64,000 bases of DNA, taken from Mytilus californianus. Its lineage: Eukaryota > Mollusca > Bivalvia > Mytilida > Mytilidae. The stretch covers positions 101,449,771 to 101,513,770 of the forward strand of contig NW_026262581.1 in NCBI RefSeq assembly GCF_021869535.1, written 5' to 3'. The position numbers and the translations under genes are program-made. Position 1 is the first letter of the stretch. Each line of letters begins with the position of its first letter. The notes beneath the pieces are model-generated. The model worked only from the letters and a program-made list of their open reading frames with translations. It did no database searches and was not told where the DNA came from. Below are positions 44,359 to 55,965 of this stretch, one piece after another.

Positions 44359-45370
44359 TAAAAAAAAACGGTATCTGGGTTTAATGCTTTACACCAATAT
44401 TTAAGAATTCTGCATATCTCGCTATATGATAAGAGTATCTACCCAACTCACTATATACCATGCAAGTAACAGTCGATGTTTTAACTTTCGTTGATAGTCT
44501 CTAGCTAACTTCACAATACAGGATGGTCTTTAGTTGTCTCCAAGACTAGCTAACTTCACAAATAATACAGAAAGGTCTTGAGTTATAGAATCTAGGTACT
44601 GACGTTGCCTTTCATTGAATTACTTTAGCAGTTTCCTTTTTATTTATATTTGAAGGTTGTGTATCCTCGTATTTAATTTGTAACTTTACGGGATGATGTG
44701 TGTGTGTATGTGTGTGTAAATATTTTAATGCTATATTATATTTTACTATCAATTTAAAAAAAAACGTTTTTGTTGGAATCTTTGTTTTATTTATATGCAG
44801 TTCTTGACGATTGCTTATGTTTGTTTGTTTTATTATTTAATTTAGTTACGTTATGTATTTATGGTGTATGTTAACACAGTTGTGGCTGCTGTGTCCATAT
44901 TACTGTCACGTAATCCAATTATGTCTGTCTGTTTGGTCGCTTACACATTTTGTTCAATAGAACGGAGCTATACTCAACTGTAATTTAAGTGGGAGGTTAA
45001 GCTAACTATAAAACCAGGTTAATCCACTATTTTCTTCGGAAAATGCCAGTACCAAGTCATGTATATGACAGTTTTGTTGGTTTAAGTAGTCGAGTGTTTA
45101 GTTTTACCAGTTTTTATGGACTTCCCCTTTTTGAATTTACCTGGAGTTCGGTATTTTTGTCATTACATTTATTTATACCACAATGACACGGGAACTCAAC
45201 CACATAGAACAACCAACGCCATCTAGAAGTTACTATATGGTCTTCAACAATGAACACAGGCTTTTATCCTGCTATCAACTAATTGTTGCGTAACAAGTTC
45301 AAAAATAAGGTTTTGTTTATTTTTACTTGTACAAATAAAGCCTCTTGTACTCCACCTCCATATTGAGCAA
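44359..45370. other. Intergenic, no gene seen
   Basis: AT-rich, with a short TG microsatellite at about 44697-44722. No gene is supportable. Confidence 0.45.
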
Positions 45371-45372
45371 AC

Positions 45373-45585
45373 GGTAATGAGTTTTTCAACTTTTCAAATC
45401 TCGAAATTTTGACTTTAATATGAAATTTTAGCTATTAGAAATTTTGAAATTTCGGCTTTTAGAAAGTTGAAAGTTTTGACTTTTTGAAAAGTCGAAATTT
45501 CAGCTTTATAAAGTCAAAATTTAGACTTTAAACTCAAAATTTCAAGTTTTAGAATCTGGAAATTTCAACTTCTCAGTATTTATAT
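45373..45585. repeat. Array of GAAATTT / AAATTTC palindromic units
   Basis: Degenerate units built on TCGAAATTTTGACTTT, reading alike on both strands. A second array of the same type lies at 46025-46140, bracketing about 440 bp of unique sequence. Confidence 0.75.
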
Positions 45586-46024
45586 GTTTATATGTTCTAA
45601 AACTAGAAAACTGAGGAGCTCATGAGTCGTCCTAAATATGCATGGCATATTTTGCCACTTGATTCACCATTGTTTCAACAAGGCAAAGTCGTTGACCTGC
45701 TTTTGGGATACCGAACAGGACTTTTAACCCAATCATAAAACATAGGATGCAAAATGTCCTTAGATGTGACGACCCTATGACAGAGCCGTGGAATATGGGA
45801 AAATAACATTTTTTTTTCTGTCAACACGCATGCTCCTTCCGAATTAAACTCTTCAATCTTAAATGTTAATCCATATCATTATTAAAGAGAACAAAACTAT
45901 TTCTGAATATAAATTGACAAAATGTTTGGATGACGCTTTATTTATTTATTTGCGTCCATGTCATCTCCTTCTAAAATTGTAATAGCTGTGTTTGAATACT
46001 TATATTAAAGTTGTAATACTTTTT

Positions 46025-46140
46025 AAAAAAGTCGATATTTCAAGATTTCAAAAGTCAAAATTTCAGATTACAGTCAAAATTTCGAGATTTCAAAAGTCAA
46101 GAATTTGAGTCAAAGTCGAAATTTTTAGATTTGACATGTC
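46025..46140. repeat. Second AAATTTC palindromic array
   Basis: AAGTCGATATTTC, AAAGTCAAAATTTCAG, CAAAATTTCGAGATTTCAA and AGTCGAAATTTTTAG units match the array at 45373-45585. The two could be the ends of one element. Confidence 0.7.
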
Positions 46141-46184
46141 ACAAATGTTCGACTTCGAAACAAATGTGCCCATTTTATTTTTTA

Positions 46185-46328
46185 CTATGTCCCTATATTT
46201 TTCTTATTGTTGATGGACGAACAGTTGTCTATAATTGCTTACACCCAATTCATTTGAACTTTGGTGGAATAGTTGTCTTATTGGCAATCATATATTACCA
46301 CATAACACCTCCTTATTCTTTATATTGC
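46185..46328 (+). repeat. RT-element tail, type B
   Basis: TATAATTGCTTACACCC, CATTTGAACTTTGGTGGAAT and GTCTTATTGGCAATCATA match the tail at 39630-39690. Confidence 0.7.
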
Positions 46329-47150
46329 TATAAAGAAATATCGTGTCACTGTACTACTAGTTTAACCTAAACACGTTTTAAATTTTTGATAGAAGAAACA
46401 AGGTAACTGTATGCATGGGACTAATAGTTTGTATGTTTGCTTAGTCCAGACTCCAGGTTACGGAAATCGTATTACAGATATTTGAAATGTAAAAAATGGA
46501 AGGGTTGAAATTCCGTGTCCTATTTGACTAACAAAAAAATACCTACAAATCGCTTATGTTGGCCCAAGTAAATAAATCAATCGAGAATTTAGTCAGTGGT
46601 AAACATGAATGTGACACTATGTTTTGATTTTTTCATGAACTTAAATATTGATATGAATAGATCTTTTCAAAGCTCTGATAGGGGCAATGCAGAATATTTA
46701 ACCACGTGGCTATCACCAGAAGAGTAAAAAAATTTACATTCAGAGTGGTACACTGAATAAATTCCACAACGGCTTGCCATACGAAAGAGTTGCTTAGTCT
46801 ATATGTTTGCCAAATATTGGTCAATGCTAATTTGTTTTGTTCCTAATACGCTTCCGTAGGATTGAGTCCATTCACATGGATCAAATTATAATTTGAAATT
46901 ATTTTGGCAAATTTAATGCACGATTTTAAAAGAAAATTTTATTCAAAATTCAATATTTAATGGTTTATAATCATTAAATAGTTCGAACTTTCCTTAATTA
47001 CTTGTCTAGGTCGATATAAGATGGTCCGAGTTGACTTAACATAGTCGGTCCAAAATTTCTCCGGACCGACTTGTCCAATAATCATCATTAAAGCGTTTGA
47101 CAGATAAATGATTGGTTTGCCTTATATTAAACGCTAAGGTAACATTGATG
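46329..47150. other. Intergenic, no gene seen
   Basis: No supportable gene or recognised repeat. The CATGGACTT-free sequence differs from the satellite element upstream. Confidence 0.35.
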
Positions 47151-47154
47151 TTGA

Positions 47155-47386
47155 TTTTTTAATATTAAAAAATCAGCGTATTATTTAATATTAAAAATTC
47201 ATTTATTAATATTAAAATATCAGACTGAATATTTAATATTAAAAAATGATTTTTTAATATTAAATATTCATTTATTAATATTAAAAAATGACAGTATTTT
47301 TTAATATTAAAAAATCCATTTTGTAATATTAAAAAATCATTTTTTAATATTAATAAATGATTTATTGATATTAATAAATAGGGAAT
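47155..47386. repeat. AATATT-rich tandem array
   Basis: At least ten TTAATATTAAAAA-type units, each centred on AATATT, at intervals of roughly 15-30 bp. The array is self-complementary. The open minus-strand frame across it is a low-complexity artefact. Confidence 0.8.
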
Positions 47387-48830
47387 AAATTCCACAACGG
47401 ATAGCCATACTGACTTGAATAGTTACTGACTTTGCTACCGACTTAGTACAAGCATATGAATATGCAATATGATATACAAAAACAATTCAGCCGTAAATTT
47501 TATTGTGTATCGGGTTCCTTGTCAAATGTAATTAAAATGTGTCACATTTTTAGCATGGTAACAGATATGGAGAGATGCACCCAAATGCGTTTGAAGACTC
47601 TCTTGAAATGTAACTTTTATCCACCTTTTTAGAATTTAAATATCTATATACTGAAAAAAGTTCGAATTGTGGAAACTATTAGTAAAACTGTATGATTGTA
47701 TTACTGCGAGCACAGGACTGATTTTCACTAAAAGCGTTTTAGGTAAACTTTGTCTGAATGAAATACAACCCTTAGATTTATAACAAATATTTATACTACA
47801 GACAAAAAATTAAATATTAAATCGTGCCAATACCAATACTTGCTACAAGTCGGATGATAACTTCGGGCACTGATAGTCAATTAGCAGCCCAAAGCATTTA
47901 TGTGTCCATCGGTGGTTTATTTTTTTAATTTATATATCATGCCTTTGTTTCTACGTCTTTTTTTTTTATTTTAGCAAATCACACACGTATATTACATATT
48001 AGTTGTAAACTAAAATAACATGCCTCAAGGTTTACATATTAAAAAAACCTCCGACGTCGTACAATGAAGCGTAAACAACAAAACAAACACACTTTAGCAC
48101 TTCGATTAGTACCATTAACAATAGTGTGTTACCTCCATCAAATTGACATACAAACTCATACTTGATGAAATGTCACTCTCTCATGTGATGTTAAAATTAT
48201 CCTTAGATATTCTTGGCGGTTTTTTTTTTTTTGCATTAAAAGAAAACACGCCAACCCACACACTATTTCATGTTCTACTAGTTACCCTGTTATTGGCTTT
48301 TGAAAATCCAATATTTGACAAAAACATTTTATCATGTTAATTTTTGTGTGATTATGCACATTATAGAAATTGTCTTCATCTCTTCGAACATTTTTTTAGA
48401 ACATCTGTACTTTATAAATTGTATTTTTTACGCAAAAGCAGTAAAGTCATTAGTGTTAAATTTGTTTTGCTGTAATGTGTGTACTTAGCTTATCAGTCCT
48501 AACTTTACGACAAATATACCTTTATTGATATAAATCTGCAGAGGCTATCCATTTGTAGACTTATTCCCTTGTAAGTCTTTTAAAAATGCGAGCGATAAAC
48601 ATATGAAAATTTGTTATGACAGTATGCATATCGGATTTGCGAACATAATTAATTCTTATATTGTGCCGTTAATTCATGAATTACACGCAATAGAAAAATT
48701 CAGCGACATATAATTGGATATTTGGTCTCAGTGGAATAATGTAATCAAAATTCAATTTCTAGATTTATATTTCTAATACATTCTACAGTTGTATACGAAG
48801 CTCGATCCTGTCAGTCCTTACATTGAGTAG
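47387..48830. other. Upstream region of the GPCR gene, no other gene seen
   Basis: AT-rich. No TATA box or splice acceptor stands out before 48836, so the transcription start cannot be placed. Confidence 0.4.
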
Positions 48831-48835
48831 CCACA

Positions 48836-49951
48836 ATGTATTCGAAGAATGCAACAACGTTTTATGAAGTAACAACACTTGAAATGGGACGTGCTTTGAA
48901 TGTTTCTCTGATGTCAAATTCCTCTACTTCTGCAACATCGTATATACCTGATTGTACATGGAACCTTGAGATCATTGAATGGATAAAAATGGCATTTCTG
49001 TTGATAGGTATCATAGGAAACGGTTTGACTTTCATAGTGATAATAATTAATAAGTCTTTACACAATGTAACATTTTCTACGATAAGTCTCATTGCATTTG
49101 CAGATTTTCTTTATTGCTTTTCTGCAATATTATGGGAATTATTCATGGTAGGCTATATGGAAACTGAAAACAATTTTCGAAGATATTTGCAGTGTGTTAA
49201 TGACGCGTTCTACACATTTATAACAAAGTTTGTTGGGAATTTGCTGTCTGTATCGTATCTAGCGTCGACTTTGCTGGTTGCAACATTATCTGTTTTTCGC
49301 TATATAGTTATTGTTCATCCCTTAAAATCAAAGCTGATTTTGAACAAGTGTGTTGTCCTGACGACATTCGTAGTTGTGTGGATTTTGGCTGTATTAAATG
49401 TTATTTGGAAAAGTTCAAGTGTACATGACCTTAACAGTACTATTTCGAACATAGTTGATTTTCAAGTAACGTACACCATTCCGTTGGTTGTCGTTATAAT
49501 TTTTCACACACTAAAGTTACTGTCACTAAAACGGAATCAGTTTAGAAATACAGAAAACCAAGTGAAGAAAATGGAAAAGATTGTCCTTGCAATCATTTTG
49601 GCATTTATGATCTTTCCGTTGCCATGGCAAATATTACGATTTCTGCATGTGATATCAGTTTATGACGCGGATTACATTCCCCAAACTCTCAGTGGATTTT
49701 TTCTCCTAATATATAACTGCATTAATCCAATTTTGTATGCTTTCTTGTCAGCGAATGTCAGGAAAAGGATTGTCTTGATGTTGGTGTGTCCATGTCGACA
49801 TATTTGTAAATGCGAAAACGGACATGGTTTGTCCTTTGGCCAACACAGAAAATCAACAATATACTCTGTTTCAACTGACACTACTTCCTCTTCTATTACT
49901 AAAGACATGGTGACTTTCAATAGTGTTACAAGTATAAAACAAAAGTTGTAA
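48836..49951 (+). CDS. Divergent rhodopsin-class G-protein-coupled receptor, single exon
   Basis: 371 residues with seven hydrophobic segments. Landmarks: three N-glycosylation sequons before TM1 (Asn5, 22, 28); GN at 61-62 in TM1; AFAD at 87-90 in TM2; Cys120 before TM3; FRY at 154-156 in place of DRY, followed by HPLKSK; Trp182 in TM4; Pro216 in TM5; FPLP at 260-263 in place of CWxP; and NPILY at 297-301 in TM7. A basic juxtamembrane helix (VRKRI), a cysteine cluster (CPCRHICKC) and a Ser/Thr-rich tail follow. The layout suggests a peptide-type class A receptor at the plasma membrane, coupled to heterotrimeric G proteins; the ligand is unknown. The second extracellular loop lacks the usual cysteine, while Cys40 in PDCTWNLE is kept in all three paralogues here. 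The start is the first ATG, shortly after an upstream stop. Unlike the laccase, it has no introns. Confidence 0.9.
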   Translation: MYSKNATTFYEVTTLEMGRALNVSLMSNSSTSATSYIPDCTWNLEIIEWIKMAFLLIGIIGNGLTFIVIIINKSLHNVTFSTISLIAFADFLYCFSAILWELFMVGYMETENNFRRYLQCVNDAFYTFITKFVGNLLSVSYLASTLLVATLSVFRYIVIVHPLKSKLILNKCVVLTTFVVVWILAVLNVIWKSSSVHDLNSTISNIVDFQVTYTIPLVVVIIFHTLKLLSLKRNQFRNTENQVKKMEKIVLAIILAFMIFPLPWQILRFLHVISVYDADYIPQTLSGFFLLIYNCINPILYAFLSANVRKRIVLMLVCPCRHICKCENGHGLSFGQHRKSTIYSVSTDTTSSSITKDMVTFNSVTSIKQKL

Positions 49952-50038
49952 GTAAGAAAGGAGTGTTTCAGCTTTTCTTAGATTACAGTTCAACATAAAT
50001 TTGAACTAATTTAACACTATATATGTACGAGCAAAATG

Positions 50039-50044
50039 AATAAA
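50039..50044 (+). terminator. Candidate polyadenylation signal of the GPCR gene
   Basis: An AATAAA lies about 88 nt downstream of the TAA stop. Another AATAAA lies about 70 nt further on. Confidence 0.5.
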
Positions 50045-50109
50045 ATTTTTGAAGTGTTTTTAATCTTGACTGACTTGCCTTGTGTATAACTATTTCTTTA
50101 AGTGAATTG

Positions 50110-51445
50110 AATAAATAATGCATATCCTATATAGCTATTATTATTATGTTACCCCTAAAGAAAGTTGGGTTATATATTACTATCCCACAGTTTATGTGCT
50201 TTTATGTCACATATACGAAAGTCTGGTGACATAATGCTATTCTTCAGTTTCTTTTTCATAATAATAAATTCATTCTACCTTTCCGTGGAACGACTTTGAT
50301 TTTGTAATGATCATGATTTGTTCTTCAGCCGCTATTGGTTCTGCACTTTCGCTTTTCGTTCATTCTTATTATTTTTTTTTTCTCGAAAATTGTCGTTCTT
50401 CAAATTTCTTCATGTGGTCAATTTGGATGGAAGCGGTTTGGTGACATGTTAAAAGAGTTATTCCCCTTTTCGTATTTGGCATTAGTGGTATGTTGTCCTT
50501 AAACAGGAATTGAGATCAAGGACATACTCTAAATTTTGAACTTTGCTTGTTATAGTAACTTCTTAGAAACTATAAAAGTTATTGAAATAAGGCCACAAGT
50601 TTTATGCCTAGTTCTTTGGATTTTCCAGGTTTATATTTTTGAGAAATTAAGTTTTCAATGATAATAAAAAAAAAATACTACTTCCGTGATTTTTGGTTCG
50701 AATGCCTCTCCGAAATTACTTTCTCCCTGAATTGTTTGCACATAGAGTCTTTTTTATTGCATGCAATGCTCATAAGGTTTCAGAAGTACATGCGGAAGAT
50801 CGACTTGTAAACGAAAAGTTAAAAATTGGAATTCCAGCATGTCGTTGTTGTGTCAGCTCATTGACATGGACAGGCAGTTATTGAACACACAGTAATTTGA
50901 TGTGCTTCCAGACCTGTATAGGTAGGCTTACAACTAAATCTTGAAATGTTTGTGGGATGACTACAAACACATCATTTATTTTCAAAATACCAACGTCTTT
51001 ACTGATCCTTGTTTCAACAAGAAACGTAAACGGTCACAGCACGTGTCTCTAAAAACGAATTTTATTGAACGCCACATCTGATATTACGTTAGGTTGTTTT
51101 ATTATTACTTGATGAGATTTTGTCTTTCCATAATATGGTTTTGACATTACGTAATGATGTTTTGATATAACCCCTTATGGAATAGTCATTACTTAATAAT
51201 ATTTCGATATTACATGATATGGTTTCGTATTGACTTGATATAGTTTTGTAATTACTTAATATGGTTTTTTCATTGCTCGATGTGGTTTCACCATTATTTT
51301 ATGTGTGATTGGTAGCTTTGTGTAGCAATATGACTTTTGATTTATGGAATATCCGCTTAATCGATTTTGGAGTGTTGTCGAAATCCATACATATATCATG
51401 GATTGGATTCCCAGTTTGATTTTTGTCTCGCGAGACATTTCAAAA
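50110..51445. other. Intergenic, no gene seen
   Basis: About 51085-51300 holds loosely repeated phrases of the form ATATGGTTTTGNNATTACTTGA, roughly every 25-40 bp, a degenerate short-period repeat. No gene is supportable. Confidence 0.45.
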
Positions 51446-51447
51446 AA

Positions 51448-51945
51448 AAAACTGAGAATGGAAATGGGGAATGTGTCAAAGAGACAACAACCCGACCAAA
51501 CAGCAGAAAACAGCCGAAGGCCACCAATGGGTCTTCAACACAGCGAGAAAATCCCGCACCCGGAGGCGTGCTTCTGCTGGCCCCTAAACAAAAATGTGTA
51601 CTAGTTCAGTGATAATGGACGTCATACTAAACTCCAAAACATATAAATGAAATAAAATTAAAAATCACATGACTAACAAAGGCCAGAGGCTCCTGACTTG
51701 GGACAGGCGCAAAAATGCGGCGGGGTTAAACATGTTTTGTGAGATCTCAACCCTCCCCCTATACCTCTAGCCAATGTAGAAAAAACAAACACACAGCAAT
51801 ACGCACAGTAAAACTCAGTTTAAAAGAAGTCCGAGTCCGATGTCCGATGTCCGAATAAGTAACAAAAGAAACTAAGCAAAATTACAATGATACATAAATT
51901 AACCAAGGACTAAGTATAGCTATACCGGTGGCGAAAGCGGCGGCG
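51448..51945 (-). repeat. Retroelement 3' tail (type C), reverse orientation
   Basis: ACTGAGAATGGAAATGGGGA through CCCGCACCCGGAGGCGTGC, GACTTGGGACAGGCGC and CAACCCTCCCCCTATACC matches 29547-30000 closely. It ends just before a GGCGGCGGCGTG stretch next to the large palindrome. Confidence 0.8.
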
Positions 51946-51956
51946 GCGTGAACAAG

Positions 51957-53123
51957 TTGGCGAAACCTTTATAACACAGAAGGTAGAAGACTTAGGCCAT
52001 CCATATTTCATCCATAGATGCCTTATGTTACAAGCTTTCTGTTCGTCACATGTCATATGTCCTTGACCTCATTTTCATGGTTGTATGACTTTGTTTATTT
52101 TGCGACTAGTTTTAGTGATTAGGTCAGTTTCTCAGTATATAGAATACCTAGAGTTATGATAATTGGTCTATAGACTCCTCAGTAGGTGCACATGTCAAAC
52201 TGATATATGTCACTAAACCTTGACCTTGGTTTCATGCTCCAGTGATCAATTTAGAATTTTATATTCCGACATGCCAGTAAGCAGGCGAGACATTTTAGCT
52301 TGTCCACTCTTGTGTAGACTTTGCACTGCATACTTTCTTCTTTCACCATATATCGCAATATTGATGTGCGTGAATTCATACTGTTCCTGTGTACATAGGT
52401 GAATTGATAAGCATGAAAGAATGTTTTCAATTATAACCAAGACAAGTGAGTGTAAACATAACTTATTAAACCATTTTACAGATGTGATCAATTTATTTTT
52501 CAATTATTATTCATGTCTCATATCATTCTGTCCTGCTAGGCAACTGATCCAGAATGATATAAGACATGAATAATAATTGAAAAATAAATTGATCACATCT
52601 GTAAAATGGTTTAATAAGTTATGTTTACACTCACTTGTCTTGGTTATAATTGAAAACATTCTTTCATGCTTATCAATTCACCTATGTACACAGGAACAGT
52701 ATGAATTCACGCACATCAATATTGCGATATATGGTGAAAGAAGAAAGTATGCAGTGCAAAGTCTACACAAGAGTGGACAAGCTAAAATGTCTCGCCTGCT
52801 TACTGGCATGTCGGAATATAAAATTCTAAATTGATCACTGGAGCATGAAACCAAGGTCAAGGTTTAGTGACATATATCAGTTTGACATGTGCACCTACTG
52901 AGGAGTCTATAGACCAATTATCATAACTCTAGGTATTCTATATACTGAGAAACTGACCTAATCACTAAAACTAGTCGCAAAATAAACAAAGTCATACAAC
53001 CATGAAAATGAGGTCAAGGACATATGACATGTGACGAACAGAAAGCTTGTAACATAAGGCATCTATGGATGAAATATGGATGGCCTAAGTCTTCTACCTT
53101 CTGTGTTATAAAGGTTTCGCCAA
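51957..53123. repeat. Nearly perfect 1.17-kb palindrome
   Basis: The left arm 51957-52530 (from TTGGCGAAACCTTTATAACA) pairs base for base with the right arm 52550-53123 (ending TGTTATAAAGGTTTCGCCAA). Positions sum to 105080 with no gap. By eye I find one mismatch (52519 against 52561). The spacer is about 19-21 nt. Identical 85-codon frames on opposite strands follow from the symmetry. The sequence includes TGACCTCATTTTCATGG-type phrases I recall from a mussel repeat, so this looks like an inverted duplication of repeat DNA. Confidence 0.95.
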
Positions 53124-53274
53124 ATTTTTGTTGAAATTTGTTGAAGGTTCGTACTACAACCTTGTCAGGTACTTTCATGTACCACATGTCACAACCTTCT
53201 GGTTAAAGACATCATAATAGTACCGATTATCAAGAAAAAAAAGTACATAAAACTATCAGCTTGTTATTTAGTAT

Positions 53275-53378
53275 CCCAGACGCGCTACAGATTTTCATTG
53301 GATCTCGATTCAATACAAGTAAAGGCTAAACCAATAACGAAATTGAAGAGTATTGAAAAACAGAAAATTCCTAAAGGT
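53275..53378 (+). repeat. SINE-like repeat fragment (CCAGACGCGC family)
   Basis: TATCCCAGACGCGCTAC, then CGAAATTGAAGAGTATTGAA and AAACAGAAAATTCC, keep the head and tail motifs of the family in diverged form. Confidence 0.6.
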
Positions 53379-53504
53379 TTTGTCAAGTTTTTCAAAGGAT
53401 GTTTACGCCTGAGAGCAGAAAAAACTTAGTATTTCGATTGATTTGATTATTTCATTAACGGTGATAATACTGAATGATTGCATCAATCATATTTCATGCA
53501 AGTA

Positions 53505-53665
53505 CAGGACTACTGGGCTACTAACCTTCAGCCACTTATAGTGGTATCGATACAGTGGTTGTAAAAAGTCATAAAAAATGTCGGCCTTATAATTTGTAAC
53601 GACAGAAAACTTTTTATCTATATACTCGGCGCTCGTATCAGTATCAAAGCAGTCAAGAGGCAAAA
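53505..53665 (+). repeat. Dispersed repeat with CGATACAGTGGTTGTAAAAA motif
   Basis: GACTACTGGGCTACTAACC, GTGGTATCGATACAGTGG and AGTCATAAAAAATGTCGG parallel the block at 62615-62700 (GACTACTGAGCTGATAATAC, GGTATCGACCCAGTGC). It matches a mussel repeat from memory. Confidence 0.6.
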
Positions 53666-53801
53666 TCAATTAGTAATTTAAATAACATTGAAAACAAACA
53701 ACAATTAAACGATTTGCCAGATCTTGTAAAAACAATGCTTCAAAATTAAGTAAGTATGAAATATTCAAGTTTAAGTAAAATATGATTATTATAAAGAATA
53801 G

Positions 53802-54015
53802 CACTTTTTTCCATACTCGGGTGAGAGGAATTCGAAATTTGCGTGTTGTCGACGCATCTGTGATGAGAAATCAGATTGCTGGTGACCCTCGTGCTGTAGC
53901 TATAATGATTGCTGAAAAAGCAGCTGATATGATCAGATGCACAAATACTGTTGGTCAATGGAGACGAAGTGTCAGCGTTGTTCCAATTTCACTAGTGTTT
54001 AGACTGTTTATTTGA
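53802..54015 (+). pseudogene. Orphan C-terminal exon of a GMC oxidoreductase
   Basis: The frame reads [20 protein letters not shown] and then [15 protein letters not shown]. This is the C-terminal block of the glucose-methanol-choline oxidoreductase family (the GMC_oxred_C region, LRVVDAS then a [10 protein letters not shown] helix), FAD enzymes that oxidise alcohols such as choline or sugars. In most family members a Pro follows DASVM and a His/Asn pair frames the active site; here RNQIAGDPR stands in that region. No other GMC exon is visible within several kb on either side. An AG at 53800-53801 could be its acceptor and TGA at 54013-54015 the stop. It is most simply a duplicated or decayed exon, but it could be the last exon of a gene with very distant upstream exons. 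Confidence 0.65.
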
Positions 54016-54465
54016 AACAAGCAATTCACAATATAATTTAGGTATCACCATTTGACAAAAATTCGGTTTTCCACGATGAACGAATCAACCAAGGTCGTGT
54101 TTCTTTATGCATTTGATGCATTAACAGTATTGACATTACAATAATTTGTATTTCTATAACACTTATTTTATTAATTAGATTAAATATTACATACAATTAA
54201 GAGTATCATGGTAGCTACTTTTTAAACACCCATTTGTTTGGCACAGTTGTTGAACGCTATGATATTCACTAAATAAAATTAACATCCTTGACATTATATT
54301 TAAAGCGTTATTGTCTGTATTGTCGTTATTTTATTCGGCTTACGATTTTAGATTGTCCTATTTGGGTTTTCTGTCTCTTTTTTAATGACAGATTTGCGAC
54401 GAAACTAAAGAACTTGCAAAAGATGAAGATATTGTCTCTTGCAAAAGGTTTGAATATACTCACCA
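54016..54465. other. No gene seen
   Basis: AT-rich sequence after the GMC fragment. No further exon can be identified. Confidence 0.4.
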
Positions 54466-54469
54466 CAGA

Positions 54470-54605
54470 TACCAGGCTTCAATTTTATACGCCAGACGCG
54501 CATTTCGTCTACAAAAGACTTATCAGTGACGCTCGAATCAAACAAGTTAAACAGACTGGATAAAGTACGAGGTTGAAGAGCATTGAGGACCCAAAATTCT
54601 GAAAT
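54470..54605 (+). repeat. SINE-like repeat (CCAGACGCGC family), best copy
   Basis: ACCAGGCTTCAATTTTATAC, GCCAGACGCGCATTTCGTCT, ACAAAAGACTTATCAGTGAC, GCTCGAATC, then AAGTACGAGGTTGAAGAGCA and TTGAGGACCCAAAATTC in full order. Confidence 0.75.
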
Positions 54606-55690
54606 GTAACTTGAACATGATATTTAACAATCTTACACAGAGAATAATATGAGAGTCCAATACTTTGTTGATTCTAAAAGAGATTAAAGACTTTCTGTTA
54701 TTGAATTGTAGCGTTAAACGAAAGAAATGTATCAGAAGCTTTTTTTCAGAGTTTGCTACGACCCAAAAATTAAGTTTTTACAAAATAACAAAAATCCTCA
54801 AAACCCACAATTTGGCAATCACATAATATTTTTGTATTCACAAAAACTGAAGAAAATGTAAGCAAGTCAAGTAAGTTAACTTAACCCTCAGCCCAGACGA
54901 AGGTCTTTTTCTTGAGACTGCTGCAGACAAGTCCTGTGACAAGTCGACTTCATAACAGAGGTTGTACAGGGTTACTTTCTACTAACGTGCTTCGGTATTC
55001 ACTTTTATCTACAAAAATTGTTCTAAGTTCTAAAAATCTTTGCCTTTCATTTGGTTATCACGGTGTATTTCAGTCTTTCGAACCCTTGCCCTCCCATATC
55101 GATCCTTGTAAACGCCGTATCTAATTAATTTCATCAATCAACGAAAACACAGGTTAACTCAAGCGTTAAGCAACAGAAACAGAGTTACCTTAGCAACTGG
55201 TCTTGTTTTATTAGAGCAATGAAAGTTAAAGTTGATATGTGTTCAGAACGTTTTCAAATCAGTGTCCCTTGATTAATTAATGTCCTATCCTATGTTGCGT
55301 CATATACGTCATAAATCCATGTGCTTCATTTTCTTAAAACTCTTTCATTTTCATCTAAGTCATGCCATTTCCTATATTGCGTCACAAATATTTTCGTTTT
55401 AATTTCGTCCTTTTGTGTTTGTTCAAGTCCAAATGTTTTCACTGGTCATATGTTAAACTAACGGAGTTGTGTGATGTTGTGATACGACTATAGAGTTTAG
55501 TCAGTCGGTTCCAGTAAAATGTTTGCTTGCTTTTAAAAATAGGTTAATATATAGTAAACTCCCACGGGACATTAATGTCTTTGCGAAGCCTGTGAAACTC
55601 AATATAGTATCTGCCATCATTACGTAAGATGTATTACAATAGAAGGTCCAAGAAAACAAGGCACAACTAAACAAAGATATCTATTGATTG
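54606..55690. other. Intergenic, no gene seen
   Basis: No supportable gene. About 54890-55130 has an open frame of 70 codons without a recognisable family. Confidence 0.4.
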
Positions 55691-55694
55691 TTTA

Positions 55695-55780
55695 ATTTTT
55701 TCCCATGGCATTGTCAGTGCGTTTTCGACTTATGAGTTTGATTATCCCTTTAGTATCTTTCGCCTCTCTTTTTCAATAAA
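55695..55780 (+). repeat. RT-element tail, type A, end only
   Basis: CCATGGCATTGTCAGTGCG, TTCGACTTATGAGTTTGATT and GTATCTTTCGCCTCTCTTT match the terminal part of 34860-34945. Confidence 0.75.
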
Positions 55781-55787
55781 TTAAGGC

Positions 55788-55965
55788 AACAGTAGTTAAC
55801 CGATGTTCAAATCTCATTAATCGATAAGGAATAGACAAATCAAGGTAAAAAAAACCCTGAGGGATTCGCATTATCTCAAAAAGGAGCGAGACCGAGTGGT
55901 CGACAGGGTAAGCGTCTTCTGCTATGAATGCATCAACCGCTACGCGAATTCACACTCAGTCAAAA
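55788..55965 (-). repeat. Dispersed repeat with AACCGATGTTCAAA motif
   Basis: CAACAGTAGTTAACCGATGT, GGAGCGAGACCGAGTGGTCG and GGTAAGCGTCTTCTGC match 13885-14050. Both sit next to a type A RT tail, so the two may be one composite unit. Confidence 0.7.

Noticed and set aside
47165-47395. 76-codon minus-strand frame rich in Ile/Leu/Asn
   Set aside because: Low-complexity product of the AATATT array.
52246-52834. Two identical 85-codon frames on opposite strands
   Set aside because: Automatic consequence of the palindrome at 51957-53123. There is no recognisable domain and no start context.
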